The notes beneath the pieces are model-generated. The model did no database searches, was not told where the DNA came from, and was given only the letters and a program-made list of their open reading frames with translations. Below are positions 41,096 through 48,997 of a DNA stretch of 64,000 bases, in pieces. The translations under genes and the position numbers were made by a program. Source of the stretch: Jiangella mangrovi (lineage in GTDB: Bacteria; Actinomycetota; Actinomycetes; Jiangellales; Jiangellaceae); contig NZ_JACHMM010000001.1 of assembly GCF_014204975.1 (NCBI RefSeq), positions 6,386,037-6,450,036 on the forward strand, written 5' to 3'. Position 1 is the stretch's first letter. Every line of letters starts with the position of its first letter.

Positions 41096-41851
41096 ATGGT
41101 CACCCTCCCCCGGTCCGCACGCCTCGCGGCGTGGGGCACGGCCTGGCTGCGGAACGAGGCCAGCGTCGACGACGTCGTCGACCGCGTCCGTGCCGACGAC
41201 GAGCCGCACGACGCCGTCGACGTCCCCGGCGCGGCCACCGCCACCGGGCTGTCCGAGGCGCTGCGGGCGCTGCGCGGCGCCGGCGCGACGGCGTTCCTGG
41301 TCGCGCTGCCCGCGCCTGGCGACCCCACCGGCCTGGGTGGTCCGGCCGACCTCAACGGCTACGCGGTCGACGCCGGCGAAGCGGTCATCGCCGACGGCGC
41401 CCCGTACGCCCTGGTGCCCGACGTCCGCACGTTCGGCCCGCCCGGCGACCAGGGCCACATGGTCACGTGGATGGTCCGCTCTGCGCAGCCGGCTCCCCTC
41501 GGGCCGTCGCTGGCCGACGCCGACAAGGAGCTGACGACGGCGCTGCTGGCGGCCGGGTCGACGCTCACCGACCTCGACGTGCCGTCCTGGCGGCCCGAGG
41601 TCGAGGCGCTGCTCACCGACATCCGCACCAACCGCGAGTCCGACCCGCTGCCTCGTGCATTCCCGCAGCAGGCGCAGGCCGTGGCGGCGCGGGCGGCGCG
41701 GCTGCTCGCCGTCGTCCGATTCGCGCTGGGCGACGACGGCGGCGCGGTGACGGTGTCGTCGGCGGCCTCGCGTCGCGACGCCCTGACGCCGTTGGAGCGG
41801 GCGTCGCGTTCGGCCCTGGCCGCCGCGTGCAACGCGTTGGCGACGCGATAG
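41096..41851 (+). CDS. Conserved actinobacterial protein of unknown function
   Basis: 251 residues, cytoplasmic (no signal or membrane segment). Not assigned to a domain of known function. It begins PRSARLAAWGTAWLRNEASVDDVVDRV and contains AFLVALPAPGDPTGLGGPADLNGYAVDAGEAVI (in pieces), HMVTWMVRSA and a regular helical second half (ADADKELTTALLAAGSTLTDLDVPSWRPEVEALLTDI in pieces). The even composition and promoter support a real gene. It is 14 nt upstream of serB in the same direction, so likely the same transcript. Confidence 0.65.
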   Translation: MVTLPRSARLAAWGTAWLRNEASVDDVVDRVRADDEPHDAVDVPGAATATGLSEALRALRGAGATAFLVALPAPGDPTGLGGPADLNGYAVDAGEAVIADGAPYALVPDVRTFGPPGDQGHMVTWMVRSAQPAPLGPSLADADKELTTALLAAGSTLTDLDVPSWRPEVEALLTDIRTNRESDPLPRAFPQQAQAVAARAARLLAVVRFALGDDGGAVTVSSAASRRDALTPLERASRSALAAACNALATR

Positions 41852-41865
41852 CGTTTCAGCTTGCG

Positions 41866-43095
41866 ATGAGCCTGCCACCGGAACCCCCCGCGAACACCCT
41901 GCTCGTCAGCCTCACCGGCCGCGACCGGCCCGGGCTGACCGCGCAGCTGTTCACCGCACTGTCCGCCCATGACGTCGAGGTCCTCGACGTCGAACAGGTC
42001 ACGGTCCGCGGCCGGCTGGTGCTGGCCGTCCTCCTCAATCCCGCCGCCTCGTTCGACGAGGTCGCGTTCCGGCGGTCGCTGGTGGGGCTGGGCGACCAGC
42101 TGGGCGTCGAGGTCGAGCTCTCCCCCGGCCACGGCGACCACCGCCGGCCCCCGGGGCGCGCGCACATCACCGCCCTCGGCTTCCCGCTGCGCCCGAGCGC
42201 CGTCGCCGCCCTCACCGACACCGTCGCCAAGGCCGGCGCCAACATCGACCGCATCGTGCGGCTCGCGTCGTACCCCGTCACGTCCATCGAGTTCGAGGTG
42301 TCCGGTGCCGACCCCGCTCGCCTGAAGACCGAGCTGGCCGCCGTCGCGCTGGCCGAGGGCGCCGACGTCGCCGTCCAGCCGTCCGGGCTGCTGCGCCGGG
42401 CCAAACGCCTGGTCGTCATGGACGTCGACTCCACCCTGGTGCAGGGCGAGGTCATCGAGATGCTGGCCGCCCGCGCGGGCAAGCTCGACCAGGTCGCGTC
42501 GGTGACGACCCGTGCCATGCAGGGCGAGTTGGACTTCGCGGCGTCGCTGCGCGAGCGGGTCCGGCTGCTCGCCGGACTCTCCGCATCCGCCGTCGCCGAG
42601 GTGCGGGCCGAGGTGCAGCTCACGCCCGGCGCCCGCACACTGGTGCGCACGCTGAAGCGGCTGGACTACAAGTGCGCGATCGTGAGCGGCGGGTTCTCGC
42701 AGATCACCGACCCGCTGGCCGACGAGCTCGGCATCGACTACTCCGCCGCCAACACCCTCGAGATCGCCGACGGCGTCCTGACCGGCGGGCTGGTCGGGCC
42801 CGTACTCGACCGGGCGGGCAAGGCCGCCGCGCTCGCCCGGTTCGCCGCCGCCGAGGGCATCCCGCTGTCGCAGACCGTCGCCGTGGGCGATGGCGCCAAC
42901 GACCTCGACATGATCGCCGCGGCCGGCCTGGGGGTTGCCTTCAACGCCAAGCCGATCGTCCGCAGCGCCGCCGACACCGCCGTCAACGTGCCCTACCTCG
43001 ACGCGATCCTCTACCTGCTCGGCATCAGCCGCGACGACATCGAGGCCGCCGACGCCGCCGACGGCACCCCGACCCCGTCGCCACCCGTCCGCTGA
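41866..43095 (+). CDS. serB: Phosphoserine phosphatase with ACT domain
   Basis: 409 residues. Dephosphorylates O-phospho-L-serine, the last step of serine biosynthesis. An N-terminal ACT-like region (LLVSLTGRDRPGLTAQLFTAL, about 12-90) and a second ACT-like stretch to about 180 precede the HAD phosphatase: DVDSTLVQGEVIEMLA with catalytic Asp186 and Asp188, IVSGGF (Ser motif II), and the Lys-containing VGDGANDLDMIAAAGLGVAFNAKP motif. Full length for the actinobacterial two-domain SerB. Element 2 begins about 40 nt after its stop. Confidence 0.93.
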   Translation: MSLPPEPPANTLLVSLTGRDRPGLTAQLFTALSAHDVEVLDVEQVTVRGRLVLAVLLNPAASFDEVAFRRSLVGLGDQLGVEVELSPGHGDHRRPPGRAHITALGFPLRPSAVAALTDTVAKAGANIDRIVRLASYPVTSIEFEVSGADPARLKTELAAVALAEGADVAVQPSGLLRRAKRLVVMDVDSTLVQGEVIEMLAARAGKLDQVASVTTRAMQGELDFAASLRERVRLLAGLSASAVAEVRAEVQLTPGARTLVRTLKRLDYKCAIVSGGFSQITDPLADELGIDYSAANTLEIADGVLTGGLVGPVLDRAGKAAALARFAAAEGIPLSQTVAVGDGANDLDMIAAAGLGVAFNAKPIVRSAADTAVNVPYLDAILYLLGISRDDIEAADAADGTPTPSPPVR

Positions 43096-43136
43096 GGTTC
43101 CTTCGGTTCTGCGTTCGGCGGGGTGTGCCGTCGGCT

Positions 43137-43362
43137 GGGTTTGCCGAGTTGGCCGGCCCTGCTGCTCTCCATTGTCGGAGGCGCGGGAGACCGCCTCAAG
43201 CGGACCAAGTAGGCGCTTCGCGCATCGGGGACCGCTTGACCCGGACTCCCGCGCCCCCGCTCAAGCACCATCAGGGACCCCGCCCCCAGAATGACCCCGG
43301 CCCGCAGCCCCGCTGTGCCTCAGTTTGCGCTGGCCACTAACTGTGCCGCTGGGTGTGGCGAC
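43137..43362 (+). repeat. Structured intergenic unit, element 2 left copy
   Basis: Second occurrence of the unit at 28188-28414, in the 700-nt gap (43096-43795) between convergent serB and the SixA-like gene. Outer stem GGAGGCGCGGGAG (43177-43189) with CTCCCGCGCCCCC (43246-43258) has one mismatch; inner stem TCAAGCGG (43196-43203) with CCGCTTGA (43232-43239) is perfect. The box CACCATCAGGGACCCCG follows. An in-frame TGA (GAATGACCCC) breaks the open frame of copy 1, so this unit is not a gene. Confidence 0.75.
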
Positions 43363-43396
43363 CCGCCCCGCCGACATCCAGCCCCGCCGGCCGCTT

Positions 43397-43454
43397 TCCA
43401 TGATCATCAAGGATTCACCACACCATAGGGGGTCGAATCCTTGATGATCATGGA
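43397..43454. repeat. TGATCA-type 20-bp hairpin, element 2 (hairpin 1)
   Basis: TCCATGATCATCAAGGATTC (43397-43416) and its perfect complement at 43435-43454, loop 18 nt. Its first 14 bases match the core of the hairpin at 28651 (CCATGATCATCAA). Its right arm is reused by hairpin 2. Confidence 0.75.
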
Positions 43455-43501
43455 GAAGTGCGGGTTAAACCGGCCTCGGAACCCGCATTTCTCCATGATC
43501 A
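43445..43501. repeat. TGATCA-type 22-bp hairpin, element 2 (hairpin 2)
   Basis: 22-nt arms at 43445-43466 (TGATCATGGAGAAG then TGCGGGTT) and 43480-43501 (AACCCGCATTTCTCC then ATGATCA) pair with a single G-U. It shares bases 43445-43454 with hairpin 1, so the two are mutually exclusive folds. Confidence 0.7.
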
Positions 43502-43564
43502 ACAGTGGGCGGCCGGCGGAACTGGACCACAGCGAGACCAATGGCCAAACCAACGCGCCAACAG

Positions 43565-43790
43565 GTAGCGGCCAGCGAGAAGAGAGCACAGCGGGTCTGA
43601 GAGCCGGGTCCATTCCGGGGAGGGGGCCCTGGTGCTGTGAAAGGCGAGGGCGCGGCGGCGCGGGTCAAGTCCAGCGCCCCCACCACAGCGCGAAACGACC
43701 CCAGCGCGCGCAGACTTGAGGCGCGCCGCCGCGCCCTCGACAATCGGACAGCAGTGGGCCCGACCCACGTCAGCACCCCACCGCCGAACC
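43565..43790 (-). repeat. Structured intergenic unit, element 2 right copy (inverted)
   Basis: Matches the right copy of element 1 in inverse orientation to the left copy. Outer stem, 18 bp perfect: CGAGGGCGCGGCGGCGCG (43645-43662) with 43722-43739; inner stem TCAAGTC (43665-43671) with GACTTGA (43713-43719). Loop sequences are different from element 1 while the stems and the ATTCCGGGGAGGGGGCCCTGG box are kept. It ends 6 nt before the stop of the SixA-like gene. Confidence 0.72.
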
Positions 43791-43795
43791 TCGAA

Positions 43796-44305
43796 TCAAC
43801 CCCGGGCGACGGAGTACCCCACCAGCCGTGCGCCGCCGGGATCGACCGTCGCCCAGTCGCCGTCGACGGTGAAGACGGCGACCGAGGAGGTCGGGAAGCC
43901 GGCCCGCATGCGCACCGCCTCGACCGCGGACTCGCCGTCGTCGAGCGCGCCGGCCAGCATGCCGATGCCGGGGTTGTGCCCGACGATCGCCGCCGACGCC
44001 GCCTCGGCCGGCAGGGCGCGCACGATCTCGAGGAGGTCGCCGGCCGACGCGTAGTAGACGTCGTCGGTCACGACGGGGTCGGGCGCACCGGAGCCCAGCT
44101 CGTCGGCCAGCAGGCGGAAGGTCTCGACCGTTCGCCGCGCGCTCGACACGACCGCCACCTGCACCGCGACGTCCTGCGAGCGCAGCCACCGGCCGATGAC
44201 GGGCGCGTCGCGGCGGCCCTGGTCGGCCAGCTTGCGGGCGTGGTCGTCGCGCCCTTCTGGGTGGACGGCCTTCGCGTGCCGGATGAGAACGAGGGTCCTC
44301 GCCAT
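43796..44305 (-). CDS. SixA-like histidine phosphatase
   Basis: 169 residues of the histidine phosphatase (phosphoglycerate mutase-like) superfamily, small SixA type. The catalytic RHAKA motif (LVLIRHAKA, residues 5-13) supplies the phospho-accepting His; SSARRTVETFRLL carries the Arg; IVGHNPGIGMLAGAL the second His. SixA dephosphorylates histidine on phosphotransfer proteins in E. coli; substrates in actinobacteria are unknown. Divergent from the PLP-enzyme gene 103 nt away. No operon partner. Confidence 0.85.
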   Translation of the reverse strand: MARTLVLIRHAKAVHPEGRDDHARKLADQGRRDAPVIGRWLRSQDVAVQVAVVSSARRTVETFRLLADELGSGAPDPVVTDDVYYASAGDLLEIVRALPAEAASAAIVGHNPGIGMLAGALDDGESAVEAVRMRAGFPTSSVAVFTVDGDWATVDPGGARLVGYSVARG

Positions 44306-44408
44306 CCACGCAGCCTAAGCGCTCCAGTACCCTGCGGCAGGATGGGGTCGTCCCGCCACAACTCCGGCGGACATGGCCACGATCGTCCCGATCTGGTAAG
44401 GATTCGCT

Positions 44409-45692
44409 GTGGAGATCACCGTGCCCGATGCCACCGTGCCAGACGTACCCCCGCCGCCCGCTGCCCCTGCGCCCACGCCACCGGTCGCGAGTTCCCGCGC
44501 TGACCTGCGGCATCGGCTCAACACGGCCACGGCGGGCTTCGAGGCGCCGCTCGCCGCCATCGACATGGACGCGTGGGACGTCAACGCGGCCGACCTCGTC
44601 CGGCGCGCCGCGGGCAAGCCGATCCGGGTGGCCAGCAAGTCGCTGCGCAGCCGGGCGCTGCTGCGCGAGGTGCTGGGCCGCGACGGCTTCCACGGCGTGC
44701 TGGCGCTGACGCTGTCCGAGGCGCTCTGGCTCGTGGGCACCGAGCTGAGCTCCGACGTCGTCGTCGGCTACCCCACCGCTGACCGGCGCGGCCTGGCCCG
44801 GCTGGCCGGCGACGACGAGCTGGCGGCCGGCATCACCATCATGGTCGACGACGTCGCGCAGCTCGACCTGGTCGACGCGGTGGCGCCGTCGGACGGTCGG
44901 GTCGAGATCCGGGTCTGCCTCGAGCTGGACCTCTCGTGGCAGCCCGTGGGCGGGCGCGTCCGCGTGGGGGCCAAGCGCTCGCCGTTGCACTCCGTCGACG
45001 ACCTCGTCCGGCTCGCCCACGCGGTGCAGTCGCGGCCGGGGTTCCGACTGGTCGGCGTCATGGGCTACGAGTCGCAGATCGCCGGCGTGCAGGACGCCCC
45101 GCCCGGGCGCGGCTGGCGCGGGCGCATGGTGCGGTCCATGCAGAAGCGGTCGTGGGCCGAGCTGTCCGAACGGCGCATCGCCGCCGTCGAGGCGGTCCGC
45201 AAGTTCGCCGACCTCGAGTTCGTCAACGGCGGCGGCAGCGGCTCCGTCGAGCGCACGGTGTCGGACCTGTCGATCACCGAGGTCACGGCCGGGTCCGGGC
45301 TGCTGGCCCCGCGGCTGTTCGACGGCTACACGAGCTTCTCGCCGCGGCCGGCGGCGTTCTTCGCGGTGCCGGTGGTCCGCCGTCCGGCAGCGGGCATCGT
45401 CACCGTCGCGGGCGGCGGCTACATCGCCAGCGGCGCGGCCGGCGGCGACCGCCTCCCGGTCCCGTGGCTGCCCGAGGGCCTCACGCTGGACAAGAACGAG
45501 GGCGCCGGCGAGGCGCAGACGCCGCTGCTGGGCTCCCCCGCCGACGACCTCGCCATCGGCGACCGCGTCTGGTTCCGGCACGCCAAGGCCGGCGAGCTGT
45601 CCGAACGGTTCGACCAGTACTACCTCGTCCGCGGCGAGCGGCTGGTCGACACCATCGCGACCTACCGCGGCGACGGCAAGACCTTCCTTTAG
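44409..45692 (+). CDS. Amino acid deaminase/aldolase with alanine-racemase fold
   Basis: 427 residues. The N-terminal PLP barrel is of the alanine racemase/D-threonine aldolase type: FEAPLAAIDMDAWDVNAADLVRRA, PIRVASKSLRSRALLR with the probable PLP Lys near residue 77, VLALTLSEAL, then LVGVMGYESQIAGV and FVNGGGSGSVERT. A C-terminal domain includes GGGYIASGAAGGDRLPVPWLPEG and IGDRVWFRHAKAGELSERF. Family members act on D-amino acids (dehydratase or aldolase activity); the substrate here is unknown. The first approximately 35 residues are a Pro-rich tail. GTG 44409. Confidence 0.8.
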   Translation: MEITVPDATVPDVPPPPAAPAPTPPVASSRADLRHRLNTATAGFEAPLAAIDMDAWDVNAADLVRRAAGKPIRVASKSLRSRALLREVLGRDGFHGVLALTLSEALWLVGTELSSDVVVGYPTADRRGLARLAGDDELAAGITIMVDDVAQLDLVDAVAPSDGRVEIRVCLELDLSWQPVGGRVRVGAKRSPLHSVDDLVRLAHAVQSRPGFRLVGVMGYESQIAGVQDAPPGRGWRGRMVRSMQKRSWAELSERRIAAVEAVRKFADLEFVNGGGSGSVERTVSDLSITEVTAGSGLLAPRLFDGYTSFSPRPAAFFAVPVVRRPAAGIVTVAGGGYIASGAAGGDRLPVPWLPEGLTLDKNEGAGEAQTPLLGSPADDLAIGDRVWFRHAKAGELSERFDQYYLVRGERLVDTIATYRGDGKTFL

Positions 45693-45709
45693 ACGGCGGC
45701 CGCGGCGGG

Positions 45710-45715
45710 TACGCT
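45710..45715 (+). promoter_or_regulatory. -10 box of small kinase gene
   Basis: TACGCT ends 6 nt before GTG 45722, downstream of the deaminase stop, so the kinase gene has its own leaderless-type promoter within a 29-nt gap. Confidence 0.4.
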
Positions 45716-45721
45716 CCGGGC

Positions 45722-46342
45722 GTGCCCGTCGTCTCGCTGGACGCCCTCGTCCGACGCATCCGCGCCACCCTGCCGCGGGCCGGCTCGACGACGGTGGTCG
45801 CCGTCGACGGCCCGGCCGGTTCGGGCAAGACGACGCTGGCCGCCCGGCTGGCGGCGCGCCTCGACGACGCGCCGGTGGTGCACATGGACGACCTCTACCC
45901 CGGCTGGGACGGCCTCGCGCACGCCGCCACCACCGTCGCCGAGCAGGTGCTCGTGCCGCTCGCCGGCGGGCGCCCGGCCCGGTACCGGCGCTGGGACTGG
46001 CACGCCGACCGCTACGCCGAGTGGGTCGAGGTCCCGTCGGCGCCGGTCCTCGTGGTCGAGGGCTGCGGCAGCGGCTCGACGCCCGGGGCGGCGTACCTGG
46101 CGTTCCTGCTCTGGGTCGAAGCGCCGCACGACGTGCGCCTGGCCCGCGGCATCGAGCGCGACGGCGAGGCCTTCCGGCCGCACTGGGAGCGCTGGGCCCG
46201 GCAGGAGACCGCGCTCTTCGCCGCCGAGCACACCCGCGAACGGGCCGACCTGCGCGTCGACACGGCGTCCGCCGTCCCCCACGATCCCCTACGGGACGTG
46301 GTCGTCGAAGCGGAGGATGAGCCCGTGCCGGAACTCGGTTAG
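45722..46342 (+). CDS. Uridine-kinase-like P-loop kinase
   Basis: 206 residues with Walker A GPAGSGKTT (residues 30-38), followed by VVHMDDLYPGWDGLA, a lid region (RYRRWDWHADRYAEWVEVPSAPVLVVEGCGSG in pieces) and AYLAFLLWVEAPHDVRLARGIERDG. The DDLYPGWDGL and W-rich lid fit the uridine kinase/(d)NMP-kinase-like family of actinobacteria, whose substrate is not established. It has a -10 box of its own and is followed after 9 nt by the MOSC gene, which also has one. Confidence 0.78.
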   Translation: MPVVSLDALVRRIRATLPRAGSTTVVAVDGPAGSGKTTLAARLAARLDDAPVVHMDDLYPGWDGLAHAATTVAEQVLVPLAGGRPARYRRWDWHADRYAEWVEVPSAPVLVVEGCGSGSTPGAAYLAFLLWVEAPHDVRLARGIERDGEAFRPHWERWARQETALFAAEHTRERADLRVDTASAVPHDPLRDVVVEAEDEPVPELG

Positions 46343-46345
46343 CGT
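46340..46345 (+). promoter_or_regulatory. -10 box of MOSC gene
   Basis: TAGCGT, overlapping the kinase stop codon TAG, ends 6 nt before GTG 46352. Identical in sequence and nearly in spacing to the box before the VanX-like operon. Confidence 0.45.
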
Positions 46346-46351
46346 ACTGCC

Positions 46352-47182
46352 GTGCGTGTCGCCGAGCTGAACATCTACCCCGTCAAGTCGACCCGGGCAC
46401 TGCCGCTGACGCAGGCCCAGGTCGAGCCGTGGGGGCTGGTCGACGACCGCCGCTGGATGGTCGTCGACGACTCCGGCTACGTGGTGACGGCGCGCGTCCG
46501 GCCGGCGCTGCTCGGCGTGCGGGTGACGCCGCTGGGCCGCGGCCGCATCCTGCTCGAGGGGCCGCACGCCGCCGCCGTCGAGGTCGACGCCACGACGTCG
46601 CGCGAGTACGTGCCGGTGCAGATCTGGAAGAACACCCTCGACGCCGTCCGGCCCAGCGTCACCGCCGACGCCTGGTTCGGCAAGCTCCTCGACGACGACG
46701 TCCGCCTGGTCTGGCTCGACGACCCCACCCGGCGCCCCGTCAACCCCGCGTACGGCCTGCCCGCCGACCGCGTGAGCTTCGCCGACGCGTTCCCGCTGCT
46801 GGCCACCACCACGGGGTCGCTCGCGCGGCTCAACGACTGGGTGGTCGAGGAGGCGCTGCTGCGCGGCGAGGAGCCGCCCGAGGCGCCGCTGCCCATGCGC
46901 CGGTTCCGGCCCAGCGTCGTCGTCGACAACGCCGAGCCGTTCGCCGAGGACACCTGGTGCAAGCTGCGCATCGGCGACGTCCCGTTCCGGGCGGTCAAGC
47001 TGTGCGACCGGTGCGTGCTCACCACCATCGACCCCGACACCCAGACGCGCGGCAAGGAGCCGCTGCGCACGCTGGCCCGGCACCGCAACTGGGACGGCAA
47101 GGTCTGGTTCGGTATGAACCTCGTCCCCGACGGCACCGGCACCATCGCCGTCGGCGACGAGGTTCGGGTCACCGCCGGCTGA
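46352..47182 (+). CDS. MOSC-domain protein (YcbX/YiiM-like)
   Basis: 276 residues: an N-terminal MOSC_N beta-barrel (RVAELNIYPVKSTRALPLTQAQVEPWGLVDDRRWMVVDDSGYVVTARVRP in pieces) and a MOSC domain (residues about 120-276) with FRPSVVVDNAEPFAEDTWCKLRIGDVPFRAVKLCDRCVLTTIDPDT (in pieces), including the conserved Cys of CDRC that binds molybdenum cofactor in this family. Members catalyse detoxifying N-hydroxyl reductions or metal-sulfur transfer. GTG 46352 follows its -10 box directly. Convergent with the sigma-partner gene, 12 nt away. Confidence 0.88.
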   Translation: MRVAELNIYPVKSTRALPLTQAQVEPWGLVDDRRWMVVDDSGYVVTARVRPALLGVRVTPLGRGRILLEGPHAAAVEVDATTSREYVPVQIWKNTLDAVRPSVTADAWFGKLLDDDVRLVWLDDPTRRPVNPAYGLPADRVSFADAFPLLATTTGSLARLNDWVVEEALLRGEEPPEAPLPMRRFRPSVVVDNAEPFAEDTWCKLRIGDVPFRAVKLCDRCVLTTIDPDTQTRGKEPLRTLARHRNWDGKVWFGMNLVPDGTGTIAVGDEVRVTAG

Positions 47183-47194
47183 CGGTGCTACCGG

Positions 47195-48388
47195 TCACGG
47201 CAGCGGGTACGGGTCGTCGCCCGCGAACCTGATGCGCCCGGCCGCCTCGGCGCCGGCCGCCTCGAAGCGCTGCCCGAGCTCGGGATCGGTCGAGCCGAGG
47301 TGCAGCCACAGGCCGCCGCGCGGCCCGGCGGGCAGCAGCAGGCTGGGGCCGTCGTAGCGGCCGGCCAGCTCGTTGCCGAAGTAGACGACGGAGCCGGGAT
47401 GCGCCAGGCACCCGTCGACCGCGCTGATGCACAGGGGTTCGTAGACGCGGTCCTTCTGCCAGAGCACGACGTCGACGCCGACCCCGGACGTGGTGACGTA
47501 GCGGCCCCAGACCGACGCGGAGTCCGGCCCCAGCTCGGACAGCGCGCTGTGGGTCAGGCCGGAGGTCCGGAAGCCGAACGTGCCGAGGCCGAGGCGCTCC
47601 TGCAACACGGCCACGACGTCGTCGACCGTGGCCTCGGACGCCGCGGCGTCCATGTCGATCGCGGTCCGCAGCTGCTCGGCCGGGCGGTCGCGGCCGACCT
47701 GCCACACCGCGTCGGCGACGGCGTCGGTCTCGTCCTGGGTGAGGGTGACGCCGGTGCCGGCCGGACGGACGACGGTGACGGCGGCTCCATCGCCCTCGAG
47801 CACCGTGATGTGATCGTTCTGGTCGACGTCGGCGGAGATGCGCCAGCGCCCGTCGGAGTCGGCGCCCTCCTGGCAGTCCTGCCAGCCGCCGGTGACCTCG
47901 AGCGCGGTGCCGGGCCGGCTGCAGGGCCGGAACGCCTCGGGATCGGTGCGGGCCTCCTGCAGCCAGACCCGCACGGTGAACGGGGCGCCGCGGCGCTCGA
48001 GCCGCAGCGAGAGGTCCGGCCCGGGACCGTCGCCGCCGGGGGCGAAGTCCGCCGCCGGGCCGACGTCGCCGGGCAGCACGGCCTCGACCGCCTGCCACAT
48101 CTCCTGCTCCAGCGCGTCGACGCCGCCGTCGGGCCCCGCCACCGCCTCGTCCCGGATCACCTCGTCGAGGTCCGCGGGATCGCCGTCGACCAGCGACAAC
48201 GGCGACGCGGGCAGCACCAGCACCGCCGCGGACACCGCCGCGACGAGGGCGCCGCCGGCCGTCCAGCGGCGTCGCCGGCGCCGCAGCGAGCGCCGGCCGC
48301 GGTCGACGTCGTCGCGGACGGGGACCTCCCGCTCCGGCTCGCCGGCCAGAGCGTCCTCGAAGAGCTCCCTGAGCTCGCGGGGACTCAC
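47195..48388 (-). CDS. Single-pass membrane partner of SigE-type sigma factor
   Basis: 397 residues laid out like the proteins at 21056 and 22795: a cytoplasmic head (SPRELRELFEDALAGEPEREVPVRDDVDRGRRSLRRRRRRW in pieces), one membrane segment (TAGGALVAAVSAAVLVLPAS, about 42-62) and a large exported part with paired Cys (FRPCSRPG, WQDCQEGA, EPLCISAVDGCLAH). No zinc anti-sigma motif. GTG 48388 overlaps the sigma stop (GTGA), so the two are coupled. Presumed regulator or sensor for that sigma factor. Confidence 0.62.
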   Translation of the reverse strand: MSPRELRELFEDALAGEPEREVPVRDDVDRGRRSLRRRRRRWTAGGALVAAVSAAVLVLPASPLSLVDGDPADLDEVIRDEAVAGPDGGVDALEQEMWQAVEAVLPGDVGPAADFAPGGDGPGPDLSLRLERRGAPFTVRVWLQEARTDPEAFRPCSRPGTALEVTGGWQDCQEGADSDGRWRISADVDQNDHITVLEGDGAAVTVVRPAGTGVTLTQDETDAVADAVWQVGRDRPAEQLRTAIDMDAAASEATVDDVVAVLQERLGLGTFGFRTSGLTHSALSELGPDSASVWGRYVTTSGVGVDVVLWQKDRVYEPLCISAVDGCLAHPGSVVYFGNELAGRYDGPSLLLPAGPRGGLWLHLGSTDPELGQRFEAAGAEAAGRIRFAGDDPYPLP

Positions 48389-48909
48389 AGCTGCTCCTTG
48401 ATGGCCGCGAGGGTCTCGGACCCCAGCACCTCGCGCAGGCGGTCGAGGCCGCGGGCGGTCTGGCTCTTGACCGTGCCGGGACTGCAGTCGAGCAGCGCCG
48501 CGACCTGGTCGACCGACAGGTCCTCCCAGAACCGCAGCACCAGGACGGCACGCTGCCGCGGCGGGACCTCGGCCAGCGCCGTCAGCAGCTGGCCGCGGGT
48601 GCCGGGGTCGCCGAGGTCGGGCGACTGGCCGCCGACGGCGTCCTCGGGCACGACTCCGACGGCATGCTCGCGCCGCCAGGGCCGGCGGGTGGAGTCGATG
48701 TAGGCGTTGAGGAGGATGCGGCGGACGTAGGCGTCGGTGTCCTCACGCCGCCGCACCCGCCTCCAGTGCAGGTAGAGCTTGGTCAGCGTCTCCTGCACGA
48801 GGTCCTCGGCCGCGTGCCAGTCGCCGGTGAGCAGGAACGCGGTGCGCAGCAGCGACCGGCGACGGGCACGGACGAACTCGCCGTACGACGCCTCGTCGAT
48901 GCCCAGCAT
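48385..48909 (-). CDS. SigE-family (ECF-type) RNA polymerase sigma factor
   Basis: 174 residues, a paralogue of the sigma factor at 20544: ASYGEFVRARRRSLLRTAFLLTGDWHAAEDLVQETLTKLYLHWRRV (in pieces; region 2), AYVRRILLNAYID, and region 4 VPPRQRAVLVLRFWEDLSVDQVAALLDCSPGTVKSQTARGLDRLR (in pieces). Upstream on the minus strand is a perfect CATCGTGACGATG palindrome (48968-48980). Coupled to the membrane partner by GTGA. Divergent in position from hisG but transcribed the same way, with 88 nt between. Confidence 0.88.
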   Translation of the reverse strand: MLGIDEASYGEFVRARRRSLLRTAFLLTGDWHAAEDLVQETLTKLYLHWRRVRRREDTDAYVRRILLNAYIDSTRRPWRREHAVGVVPEDAVGGQSPDLGDPGTRGQLLTALAEVPPRQRAVLVLRFWEDLSVDQVAALLDCSPGTVKSQTARGLDRLREVLGSETLAAIKEQL

Positions 48910-48967
48910 GGTCCGCCCCTGTCGCTCGTCGCGCCCGCGCCACCACCTGGCGCAGTGGAGCGGCTTG

Positions 48968-48980
48968 CATCGTGACGATG
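48968..48980. promoter_or_regulatory. 13-bp palindrome upstream of sigma gene
   Basis: CATCGTGACGATG, a perfect palindrome around a central G, 59 nt before the SigE-type start at 48909 and 18 nt after the hisG stop (minus strand). Candidate operator for the sigma operon or 3' element of hisG; no matching box is seen before the other sigma genes except GCATC/GATGC fragments near 20480-20500. Confidence 0.3.
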
Positions 48981-48997
48981 TGCGTCCAGTATGTCAG

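Noticed and set aside
43427-43445. T-arm-like GGGTCGAATCC suggesting a tRNA or tRNA fragment
   Set aside because: No acceptor stem, D-arm or anticodon arm can be built; the bases form one arm of a perfect 20-bp hairpin.
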